A stretch of DNA of 64,000 nucleotides, taken from Tetranychus cinnabarinus (taxonomy: Eukaryota; Arthropoda; Arachnida; Trombidiformes; Tetranychidae). Made by a program: the position numbers and the translations under genes. The notes beneath the pieces were generated by a model. That model ran no database searches and was not told the DNA's origin. It saw only the letters and a list, made by a program, of their open reading frames with translations. How positions within the stretch are numbered: the first letter of the stretch is position 1; the number at the start of each line of letters is the position of its first letter. Shown one piece after another: positions 48,152 to 58,151 of this stretch. The stretch lies in NCBI GenBank assembly GCA_022266195.1, contig WHVY01000001.1, positions 3,782,001 through 3,846,000 on the forward strand. The letters run 5' to 3'.

Positions 48152-49741
48152 TTAATAATCAGCATAATGATTGAGGCGGTAAAGAAAGGCTTTACCTCTG
48201 TTGTTAGCCATAGCAATGTAACCGCTATTAGGTGATATATCGACTTCATTGATGCGATGGTAAAGTCCATTTGGTTGAGGAAAGTTGGAAAAAACAGTGC
48301 AAGACGGAAAATGAGCTAATCTTATTGCATTATCGGCATAGCTTGATGAACTAGCTAGTATTTCAGATGTATGGTTGAACTTGAGACAGGTAATGGGATT
48401 AGTTAGATTAGCGAAACTTTTCAATGGCTTCGGATTTTGACTGGAAAGGATATCCTCATATTTGTAGATATTTAAAAGGCCTGATTGATCTCCTGATACA
48501 AAATAATTACTATTTGGGGAGATTGCGAGATATTGACAGCTTAAACCACCATCATCAATGAAGCGATGAATACATCTTCTAGTTTGTCTAACATCATAGA
48601 CATAAACAACTCCTTCGTCACCGCTTGCAAATAATTTAGTGGAATCGGGCGAGAAACAGACAGATCGAACTTCATCGTTAAGCCTAAAAGAGGCTACATT
48701 CTCTTTCGGATTCATGGTGAAAAGATAGAAATTACCTTTAATACCACAGCTTGCCAGATATTTACCATCGGGAGAAAGAGCGAAATCTTTCAACGACAAT
48801 CGACTATTAGATTTAAAAAAAGGTACTTTCGTAACTGCGCCACTAATCATTTCATATGTAAAGAAATGGCCTTGTGTCGATTTAGACCCTATGATAATTT
48901 CTCTGCCATCTATAGAAAAACGGGCTCGACTCAGGTGAAAGTTTTCCAGTAAAATAGAATTAAGCTTAGCATTTTCATCGCCATCTACTTGCACAAGATT
49001 GATTTGACCGATGACACCAGCAATAAGAGCAACATTAGAGGAAGGGTGGAATTGCACACTTGTTATTAAACCCTAAAAACAAAAATTGTTTGGAATTAAT
49101 AAAAACTGGAATAAATGGAAACAGAGTAAGTTCACGAATTCAATACATACCGGGATAGTTTCACTGGTAGTTAAACTAGCACATCTAGAATATTCAAGAT
49201 TGGTTTTATGAAGCCTTTTTCCTTTTGTCACGATATCTCCAGCAACACCGAAGAGATCATCTTCTTCATCATCCGAACCATCTTTAATTCGCTCTCCGTC
49301 TTCGCTAGCCCATTTTGGTCTCCCATAAATAGCTTCAAATTTGTCTACCAAATGAGAACGGTAATCTGTTTCTTTAACCACTTTCTTAGGATATTTTTTA
49401 GCATGGGCAAAACCGTCTTTAGCTCTGAAATAACAAATAAAGGTTAATATCACACATATGGAAAAGTTCAAGCACTCGACTCACGTTATATGATCATCGT
49501 CATCAATCCATGCAGCTTTTTTAAGTTTCTTTTGATTAGGCTCAACAGAATCATTGGAAGAAAGAACGGGATCAGAATGAATAGAGCCAAAGAGGAATTT
49601 TTCCAAAGCCTCCTCTTCAAGATCACGTTTTTCTGTTTCTACTTTTTCATTTATTGGAGTTATAGACTCTTCCTCGCAATTAGAAACAGAATCGTCAATC
49701 AGACTTTTATCAGGAAGAGTATCAATCTTGAATAACTCCAT
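48152..49741 (-). CDS. UTP18: U3 snoRNP-associated WD40 protein UTP18
   Basis: Three exons on the minus strand (49741-49485, 49424-49151, 49072-48152) join in frame to 483 residues. The acidic N-terminus holds LEKFLFGS and KKAAWIDDDD, typical of UTP18, followed by RSHLVDKFEAIYGRPKWA. The C-terminal half is a WD40 propeller: TSVQFHPSSNVALIAG, RSVCFSPDSTKLFASGDEG, CQYLAISPNSNYFVSGDQSG and INEVDISPNSGYIAMANNRG. UTP18 belongs to the UTP-B module of the small-subunit processome in the nucleolus and helps process 18S pre-rRNA. It is somewhat shorter than the human protein (about 556 residues), mainly in the N-terminal region. It starts about 140 bp after the EMC5 stop on the same strand. Confidence 0.92.
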
Positions 49742-49879
49742 GTTGAATACAAAAAAAAATTAATAAGTTACTAAAATAAAATTATGATATCGGCAAACTT
49801 TCACAGAAAACACTAAAAGAAAAGAAAGGAAACATGTGTTAAAGGTTTAAAGAAATGTTGAAGGCGGCTCTAGAAGGAT

Positions 49880-50191
49880 TTAATCCTCGTTGACGGGTGG
49901 TATGAGTCTGCCCCGATGGTTAAATGTATAGAATGATGGTCGATTCTCCAAAGTTTCACAAGTTTTTGATTGTAATTCGTTTAGAGCACGAATTTCTTTA
50001 AATCCATCACACAATTGAACAATTCCAAAAAGAGAAACAAAAAGGCTGAATAAGGCTTGCAAAATTATATCAGCCGGCAAAAACCCGTCAAAATCTTGTT
50101 CTATTAAACGAAGATGTGATCGATATTGGGCAGCAGAATAACCACAGTGAATAAGTGAAAAAATACCAGCAATAATTAATACTTTAGACAT
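49880..50191 (-). CDS. EMC5: ER membrane protein complex subunit 5 (MMGT1)
   Basis: A single-exon protein of 103 residues from ATG 50191 (MSKVLIIAG). The frame is open for four more codons upstream, but without an ATG. Two membrane helices (VLIIAGIFSLIHCGY and ILQALFSLFVSLFGIVQLC) flank the family motif SAAQYRSHLRL. The C-terminal cytosolic part has LRNHP-like LENRPSFYTFNHRG. EMC5 is a core subunit of the EMC insertase, which puts tail-anchored and multipass proteins into the ER membrane. This copy keeps the family-like tail after NHRG (RLIPP). A nearly identical second copy with a different tail lies at 53551 on the other strand. Confidence 0.92.
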   Translation of the reverse strand: MSKVLIIAGIFSLIHCGYSAAQYRSHLRLIEQDFDGFLPADIILQALFSLFVSLFGIVQLCDGFKEIRALNELQSKTCETLENRPSFYTFNHRGRLIPPVNED

Positions 50192-52101
50192 GATAATTAT
50201 CAATTAAATTAACATTTTTGGGTTAAATTTCCACAATCCATAAACTTAAGCCTACTTAAACCTTAGGTTTTGGTAACTAGGCAACTAGCTAGTTAGGGGG
50301 AAATTTAAAATTGCTTAGGTTTAGCAAAATATTAAATAATTTATAACTTTACAATTAACATTTCGGCTAAAATGATTGTAGATCTTTAAAAAAAAACGTT
50401 TAAATTTAATACTTTGGGATTTAATGTTATTTGCAAAAATATTTTTTACAAATGTGCTAGTGGAGCAAAACGCTCCTTCTAATCTAGTATTATGTAAATA
50501 CATGATATATTTATAATGAGCATGTTAATTAACAGCTTTCGCTATTTGACAACTGATTTGTGAGATTAAGGGAAACCAAAATCATGATAATCGAGATTCC
50601 GAGAGTTTTGGCTCATTTTGATCAACTCAGCTGAGTTGTGAAAAGTAGAATCATTAGTAAAACCTTGATTCTGTATAATTCATAACGAAATGTATTACAA
50701 TGAGACAAAATCAAATGTTGATCAATTCTATTGCTGGTAAACCAAATTAATTTAAATTTGCAAGTGCTGGAAGTTTAAAGTATCTATCTAATGATTTTAA
50801 AACCTTATCCTTAAACAGCTTAAACTCTAGAACGGTTTAAATTTTGTCTCATTTTTATCCTCCATACGTTATTGCATATTATTGTTAGCATTCATTTTAA
50901 TATCGTTTTTGAAATAATAAAAGCATTCATCACAAAGACTTATTTTTCTTGATTATTATTTCGGCAAGATGTTTCCAAATTAAAATAACTTGGTTGGTTG
51001 AAAATATTACTTTTGTTAGCTGTAAACAAATCACCCAATGTTCATGCTTTACTACTCAATTTGCAGAGTAATCTGACAATTAGATACTCAATTGTTACAG
51101 GTCAAAAATGATTCGTCTATTCGCAAAAAGCTCAATGCAATAAATTTTCTTCATCAAACACAGAATATGTAAGCGCAAGCAAAAATATAAAGACCATTTA
51201 CGAACAGACTTATGTCGATCAACAAATGTTCAAGTCTTCTGAAAATATTGTTTGGATTAGTTGGGAGAACAGTTGATATTTCTTCAAGCATCTTGATTCT
51301 TCAATCAACTGAAATTCAAAGACCAGTACTCCAGAAGTCAAGATGAAGCTCAAAGCTTTAATCCAAAAAATGGACTTTCCAAGAATTGTTTTGATCGGAT
51401 CAATTGGGTGCCGCTGTAAATGTGGTAAACTTGAAAGATTTGTCGGAATCCAATTGTGCTTTTGAACAATGGTTTGAGCTGAAAATAAAAAGCAAAATAA
51501 AAGTCAAAAAGGATTGTGAAAACATGAAATTCATTATCAAATATGGTAAACGGAAACATTAAGTAAATTCAACCAACTAATGATTGAAAATGGTTAATCA
51601 ACAAATTCTCAAAGGCAATTAGATTCAAGCAAATCTGCTTCTCAAGATATTTATTGCTAATGATACAGAGGAATTTATTTCCATAAAGTTAACTCAAAAT
51701 GAATGTTGAACAATGGTCTTCACTTTTTTCCAATTATTGCAGCCATCAAGCAAAATTATTGATTTTATTCAAGTAAGTATTGCCTACCTGGTTGGTCAGT
51801 CCTTTTGAAAAGTGTTCATTAATTTAGTTAAACTTTAAATGATTGACACCAAAATTACATAAAACTTTGTTATTTTCCATCGCATTATTGACATTAGTTA
51901 ACTTCACCAAAGCCATCATTATATTCATCATCATTATCTTTGTTGATCAGGTAAGCTGGTAAAGAGGGAGAAGAAGTAAAAACAGAGATTTAATGAGATG
52001 AGTGAGTCTGAGGGAAGGGAAGAGGAAGCGAGGAGGAGTTGAGGTCCATATTTTGGCAGCAACTAGAGAGGACACTTTATCCGTCCATAACAACAGCAAA
52101 A
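50192..52101. other. Intergenic, EMC5 promoter side and LRR gene 5' side
   Basis: The first about 130 bases (50192-50320) recur at 53000-53160 beside the duplicated EMC5 pieces, so they travelled with the EMC5 5' end. The rest is AT-rich with no recognised gene. The end of the interval (about 51960-52040) is purine-rich and is probably the 5' UTR of the following gene. Confidence 0.45.
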
Positions 52102-52728
52102 ATGAACATGTCATGTACTTCACCAACTAGGATATTGATTATGATTATTGTAAAACTATTGTTTACTTTTATTTGCTTTGATTTAATTGTTTCAACTGGC
52201 TCAACCAGCAATAAGTCGCCTTTATCTTCAACCTTATCAACACCATCATCGTCTCCTTCAAAAATATCATCATCACTATCACGAACACCTGGACTCTCAA
52301 GTGGTTCTACCTTAAGTGTTCGTTGTCCTTTGCCACATTTAATAAAACCATGTGATTGCATTGAGATTGAAAAAGGTGTGGACAGTGAATTTAAAGATAG
52401 CGAATTGGCCGATTCAACCAATGAAACTGATATATTGGACGATGACATTTCTTCAGATGAAATCAGTTCAAATATAAACCGTGAACCTCATCCAGATACC
52501 ATTGAAACTGTTGTTTTCTGTAAACATATCTATTCAAGGAAACAATTGATGGAGAGCATGAAAGCCTTTTCAGGACATCGGATAAACTATCTTGTCATCG
52601 ATTCGTGTTCAATTCCACCTTTTCCCACCAATATTTTCAGTAAAATTAATATCATGTGGATGGAAGTACTGAACTCAACCATTCAGTTTCGTGAAAGTTT
52701 CTTTGAATGCGGCCCTAATTGTCTGTGA
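52102..52728 (+). CDS. Small secreted LRR-N-terminal-like protein
   Basis: I choose ATG 52102, since the longer frame upstream has no ATG. The 208-residue product begins with a hydrophobic signal (IMIIVKLLFTFICFDLIV), a Ser/Thr-rich segment, and then CPLPHLIKPCDCIEIEKG, which resembles the cysteine cap before extracellular leucine-rich repeats (CP...PC.C). A segment typical of a first repeat follows: INYLVIDSCSIPPFPTNIF. Only one or two repeats are present before the end (FECGPNCL). It is short for an LRR receptor. Similar short LRR-like proteins, related to the non-catalytic luciferase subunit of shrimp, occur in arthropods. A downstream exon is possible, but no good donor is visible near the stop. 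Confidence 0.55.
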   Translation: MNMSCTSPTRILIMIIVKLLFTFICFDLIVSTGSTSNKSPLSSTLSTPSSSPSKISSSLSRTPGLSSGSTLSVRCPLPHLIKPCDCIEIEKGVDSEFKDSELADSTNETDILDDDISSDEISSNINREPHPDTIETVVFCKHIYSRKQLMESMKAFSGHRINYLVIDSCSIPPFPTNIFSKINIMWMEVLNSTIQFRESFFECGPNCL

Positions 52729-52976
52729 AACTCCAATTTTTCTCAAAATAAAGGACAATAAACAAAATCTTTGATCTTAATCATTTCTTTAATATAAACA
52801 TGGACTAGACTCTTGGAAATTATCAGTAATTTGAATCACCATATTTTAAAATTCATCAACTTGTTTCAAATTTTCGTGAACAATGATTATCTGTCATTAA
52901 TCAATGTCTGAAAGTCTTGTTCAATCAACGAAAATGTGATCAAAGTTGGACAGAAGAATAAACAAAATTGATAAAA

Positions 52977-53160
52977 TATAAGAATGCCAGCAGCAATCAA
53001 CGCTTTAGACAATCAACAATTAAATTAACGTTTTTGGGTTAAACACTGGTTCTCTCAACCCATATATGTAAGATTAGACTTGAAGCTGCTTAACTCTTAC
53101 ATTAGATTTGGTAGCTGACGGGTAACTAGAAATCAGGAGGAAATTGAGATTTCTTTCAGC
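52977..53160 (-). pseudogene. Truncated EMC5 copy: 5' flank plus first codons
   Basis: Read on the minus strand, it holds about 11 codons matching the EMC5 start (SKALIAAGIL after a damaged ATG: the bases read TTG) and about 150 bp of EMC5 5' flank, homologous to 50157-50320 in the same orientation. It breaks off inside the first membrane helix. It lies head-to-head with the intact copy at 53551. Confidence 0.75.
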
Positions 53161-53550
53161 CTATTCTGAACAAAATACAGTAAATTAAATCTCATTTTAA
53201 ATTCTTAAATTTTTAGAAACGAATCGTCTTCACAAAAATCTATGAAAATTTGTTAAATTATGGTAATCATTTAATTTAGTATTGAAATCAATCAATGAAC
53301 TCTAACAACCAAAAAACACTGGAATTGTACAAGCAATTAATAATTTAATCTTTTAAACAATAATATCAACCAGGTTTTTTCATTGAAATGCCCGCAGTTT
53401 AGAGACAGCCTGAAACGCATGCGTGAAATGAAAATGCGGAAAAAAACATGATTCAGAATTGAGTAAACCCAAAATACCAGTTAAATTTTGGTTATGAGGA
53501 TTCTTTTTTAATCAGAACCTCTTTCTAATAAAATATTAAAATATTATATT

Positions 53551-53859
53551 ATGTCTAAAGTGTTAATTATTGCTGGCATTCTTTCACTTATTCACTGTGG
53601 TTATTCTGCTGCCCAATATCGATCACATCTTCGTTTAATTGAACAAGACTTTGACGGATTTTTACCAGTCGATATAATTTTTCAAGCCTTGTTCAGCCTT
53701 TTTGTTTCTCTTTTTGGGATTGTTCAATTGTGCGATGGATTTAAAGAAATTCGTGCTCTAAACGAATTACAATCAAAAACTTGTGAAACTTTGGAGAATC
53801 GACCATCATTCTATACATTTAATCATCGTGGTTCAATAAGTCACTATAGAGACCATTGA
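53551..53859 (+). CDS. EMC5 paralogue with altered C-terminus
   Basis: A single-exon 102-residue frame from ATG 53551, over 90 percent identical at DNA level to EMC5 at 49880-50191 by eye, with mostly silent changes (protein changes include Phe to Leu in the first helix, and Ala to Val and Leu to Phe in PADIILQ). Identity ends abruptly after FNHRG: this copy continues SISHYRDH and stops. Both helices and SAAQYRSHLRL are kept, so it may still enter the EMC, or it may be a young duplicate on the way to decay. It stops about 170 bp before the first visible exon of the activin receptor and may lie inside that gene's first intron. Confidence 0.75.
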   Translation: MSKVLIIAGILSLIHCGYSAAQYRSHLRLIEQDFDGFLPVDIIFQALFSLFVSLFGIVQLCDGFKEIRALNELQSKTCETLENRPSFYTFNHRGSISHYRDH

Positions 53860-54032
53860 TCAGTATCTCATCTCAACTAATTCATTCACTCTCTTTCTCT
53901 TTTTCTTTTGACTCTTTCTATACATCTTTCTTTTCTGTATTTTTTTGTGAAACTTTCATCCAATTCAACTAATACTTAATAGATTTCTTTTTTTTGTACC
54001 ATTCTTCACGTTATCTAAAATTTTCTTTTCAG

Positions 54033-55551
54033 CTCTTCAAAAATGTATATATCACCAGCACCGCCTGAATCGTTTGCTTATGATCCCGAGTGTGTAATAT
54101 TAAATAAAGCTTGTAAAGGTGATGGCTGTCTCAAGGAAACAGTGAATAGATGTTCATCAAGTCTCAATGATAGTTATAGTCCACCATATCACTGCTATGT
54201 AGTTTGGAAAAATACAACAGAAGGTGTATCAATCGAGTTGAGAGGCTGTGTCTCTGGTAAAGATTTTACTTGCAGTAAATCTTGCATTGAACGTAATCGC
54301 TCACCTAAAAACGGTCACTTCTTTTGCTGTTGTTCAACTGATTTGTGTAATGAAAATTTTTTACACTTACCTGCTGAAGAAGTCAACAAAATTGAACTTG
54401 CACCTACTCAACAAACTACAACATCTAACTTTGATTCAGATTTTTTTTGGATATCTATTTATATTTTTATACCCTCAATCATCATCTTAGGGATTATCCT
54501 AATCTTAAGTTGGTACCAACGTAACAAGTCACGAGCATTCAATGAAGAGTTAAGCAACAGTGATGAATCTACTCCTATTAATGAACAATCCTTTTATCGA
54601 TTTAAAAATCTAGAGTTGGATGGAGAGCAGTCTAGAGGTAGATTTGGTGCTGTTTGGAGAGCTCGTTTACCCAATGAAAGTGGTTTCCTCGATGAAAAAT
54701 GGGTAGCTGTAAAGATTTTTCCTGCTCACGAGAAAAATTCTTGGCTTACTGAACAGCAGGTGTTTATGTTACCTAAATTTGAGCACAAAAATATTCTTCC
54801 ATTTTTGGGCTTTGAGAAAAGAGAAAATGATAATGTGCCTTATGGAATCGAGTATTGGATCATCAGTGAATTTCATGAGCTTGGATCACTTTATGACTAT
54901 CTTAAAAGTAATACCATTGAGTTTTCTGATTTCCTGAAAATTTCCGAAGGTATTGCTTGTGGTCTAGCTCACCTTCACGATGAAATTCCTTCCACAAAAG
55001 CTGGACAAAATAAACCCGCCATTGCTCATCGAGACTTCAAGTCAAAAAACGTTTTGTTGAAATCAGATTTGACTCCAAGAATTGCTGATTTTGGACTATG
55101 CTTGGTATTTTATCCTGATAGACCACCAACTGATTTGGGACAAGTTGGTACGCGTCGTTACATGGCCCCTGAGGTTCTTGAAGGAGCTATAAACTTTTAC
55201 CGAGATGCTTTCACCAGAATTGATATCTATGCTTTTGGCTTGGTTCTTTGGGAGCTAATTTCTCGGTGTAAAGGGGAAGATGGAACAATCATACCTGATA
55301 AATATATGTTACCATTTGAGGAAGAAGTTGGTCTTAATCCAACCTTGGAAGATATGCAAAGGGTCGTCTGTCAAATGAAAAGAAGACCTGAAATCAAACC
55401 AATATGGCGTAGTTATCCAGCTACAAGTCAAATATGTGAAACCATTGAAGAGTGTTGGGATCAAGATGCTGAAGCTCGACTCTCAGCAAGTTGTGTTATT
55501 GAAAGAATTTCACAATTAATGAAATCCAAAACATCACTGACAATTGAATGA
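54033..55551 (+). CDS. punt: Activin receptor type II (punt-like) Ser/Thr kinase, 5' exon not found
   Basis: An acceptor (TTTTCTTTTCAG) precedes 54033, and the frame is open from there. Counting from the internal ATG 54043 gives 502 residues. A cysteine-rich ligand-binding ectodomain ends in the three-finger signature FCCCSTDLCN. One membrane helix follows (ISIYIFIPSIIILGIILILS, about 137-156), then a kinase domain with VAVK (Lys224), HRDFKSKN (Asp330), DFG (348-350), VGTRRYMAPEVLEGAINF and IEECWDQDAEARLSA. These are ACVR2/punt hallmarks. The receptor binds activin/BMP-type ligands and phosphorylates type I receptors. No signal peptide is encoded here, so a short 5' exon must lie upstream, possibly beyond the inserted EMC5 copies. 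Kinase residues look intact. Confidence 0.92.
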
Positions 55552-58151
55552 AATCAATCATTCGACAATTCAAATCGAATATTCAACTTACTTGACTACG
55601 TTTCAAATTCTACACCAAATATCATTAGATTGGTTTCAGATATTCCGGAATTCATGGTCACATCAATTATCACTTAAATTTTGTCTACCTCAAAAAATGT
55701 CCCAATATCAAAAGATCGCTCACCAAACCCTCAAAATTTCATTTGTTTACATATTACCATCATCTGAATCAAAAAACCTTGCTCATCTCAAATACATCTT
55801 CAAAAGACAAAAAAAATTAATTTTTTAAAGATTCCAGTTACCTACATTCATCTTCATTAATTGGTTCATTCTTTGTATTTATCATTATCATTATGTATGT
55901 AATTTAAAAAAGCAAATATCTTTCGCAAAGCGAAATCAAAAATACTTTCTTCAAGTCATTATTTACGCTGTGCCGTAAAATTTGATCAAAACATTGAAAT
56001 TATTAATTTTTTTTGTTTTCTTCTAATTTTATCAATTTATTTTTGCAAAATTATTATTAACATCTAACCAACAATTATAATTGAAATTAAACATTTTCAA
56101 TTCCTCTAAGTTATCACGCCCATTGTGAAATTAACTTCCTTAATTGTGAATTTGTACCCACTTAAGTTTACTGTTTTGTTATGGAACTCTTATTCTGATT
56201 AAAATTATTCAAGCAATTAAATTTAATCAATAATTGAAGTATATTTATCTCAATCTCATGCAACTTGAAAATCTTAATAAAATTTACAAGTACGGTTTGT
56301 CACTAAAAAGACACAATAGGCACATTTATGCACAAATCAACTGACTCAACGCACTGTTCATAATGTTGTTCTGATGATTCTCATATTCTTAACTCTAAAC
56401 AAATAAACGATAAATTTGAATGAAATGCTACACGGTGCTCAAATGGGTTTTTAAACTTCAACGTTCTATAACTTTTTTGTTTCAACTATTTTTTGAAAAT
56501 TTTTTTGACTGATAATTTCTAAGGTAAAAAGGATTTTATTTTGTGAAATTTTCCAAAATGATATTTCTGTGTAGTGACAACGAGGAGCAAAAAACTAACT
56601 AGACGGTCAGCTATTTTTCGAAATTTTTCTTTTGTCGTTTTAGCGACTTTTTTAGAAATTGCTTTCTCCAGGTCAGAAATTGATTTTTTTTTAGTTCGTA
56701 AGGTAGTAAAGCATTCAGAGAATCTCATCAAAAGCAATTAGAATTCGATTTAATTGTTTGAAATCTGGTTTAATCACTAATTTGCGCATTTTCTGACAAA
56801 AATCAGAAATTTTAAGAAACGAGATTTCAAATTTTTGATCATGTTAATCAAATTCCTTTTGCGCGTGGAAGATCCAGAAAAAAAATCATAGATTTTGCTC
56901 AAGTCGTTAGCGAGTTATTAAAATTCAAAGTTTAAAAGCTCATTTGAGCACTGTGTATAAATCTTCATTGTTAAAATAGAAAGGAATTCAATTTTTATTC
57001 AATTCAAATTGTTTCGATTTTTATCATCATTATGGTTGTCAGCTCTAACATCAATCTCTAATTTTGAAAAAAGATTAGCAGTTAGCTTTAAGTAAAAATC
57101 ACTGGTCAGTTTTCGCAATGTTTGTACCCGTTTTCGCCCATTTGTGTTAATTTTGTAACAACCAAAATTTTTCCATCGCATATTTTTCCCTTTAAGGTAT
57201 TGTCAAACAGTGTGTGAAGTACGTGTAAACTTATCAAAAGCGATGCTAAAAAAAGTTGGGTATTTTGGTATTTTTGGTGCAAAAAGGCGAAGGACAAAGT
57301 GGTGGAACGAAGTTCGTCCCAATTTTAATTACACTGTAGTTTCAAACAAAATATCCGTTTTCATTCTCTTCATCTGTTCACCAAAACATTCTTGCATCTT
57401 CTTGTTTTCAAACTCAGACGTTGTAGTTGAATTATAGTAAAATGATGATTCTGATTTAAGTCTTTATTAAAAATTAAATTAAATTACAGTAATTTTGAAT
57501 TGTTTTTAATTAAAATAACCAAATTAACAGTTTAAATTCAAACAGTCGCGCTTATGAACCGCCGATCAATATGGCCGGCTGTTGCTCCACCTACATTGTA
57601 TTCAATACACTGTATTCAATCTTTGAAGGATTGATTCAATGGATTATTAAATGTCATCAAAAATCTTCTATTTTATTTCATTTCAATTTTTTTATTTATT
57701 TTGGTTTTAGTTTCGCCTAGAATTGAACTAATGAGCAAATTATTAAGCCGTGAATTTGATTGTTTTCAACAAATCGTGGTTATTCAATGAGCAAGATGCG
57801 TCTGAAGAAAAGTTTTGTGAAGAAATAAGATCTAAGAAGGTAAGCTTTAACATCTTGTCTCTTTCTTCTCCCTCTTTCTATCCTTTTCCTCTGCATTCTG
57901 TTTCTTATTTCTTTTGTTTTTCATTGTATCATCTTGTGTTAAATTTTATATTTATCTTGTAATTGTTTCTGTTCGTTTTCTAACTTTGATCCAATTATTG
58001 TAATTTATTGCCATCGTTTTTTGTTCATCTTTATGTTTATTCTATGAGTTTAATTTTAATCCAAGAATCTATGTGTCTCACTAACTGTTGATCTTTTTTC
58101 TTTAGGATTTACCGAAAATTTATTTAAATAGTTACTTGAAAGGAATCAATC
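55552..58151. other. Intergenic region and MED12 5' leader
   Basis: The left part holds the receptor 3' UTR and AT-rich DNA in which I recognise no gene. At about 57710-57840 there is a likely non-coding MED12 leader exon, ending AAGAAG before a GTAAGC donor. It joins after a 266-bp intron (57841-58106, TTCTTTAG acceptor) to the exon with the start codon. The leader contains an upstream reading frame of 13 codons (from the ATG at about 57787) that stops before the donor. Confidence 0.45.

Noticed and set aside
55544..55828. Frame overlapping the end of the activin receptor
   Set aside because: It overlaps the receptor stop codon in another frame and lies in its 3' UTR; no domain.
57210..57437. 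75-codon frame with a Lys/Arg-rich centre
   Set aside because: There is no ATG-supported homologue I recognise, it overlaps minus-strand frames, and the flanks are non-coding.
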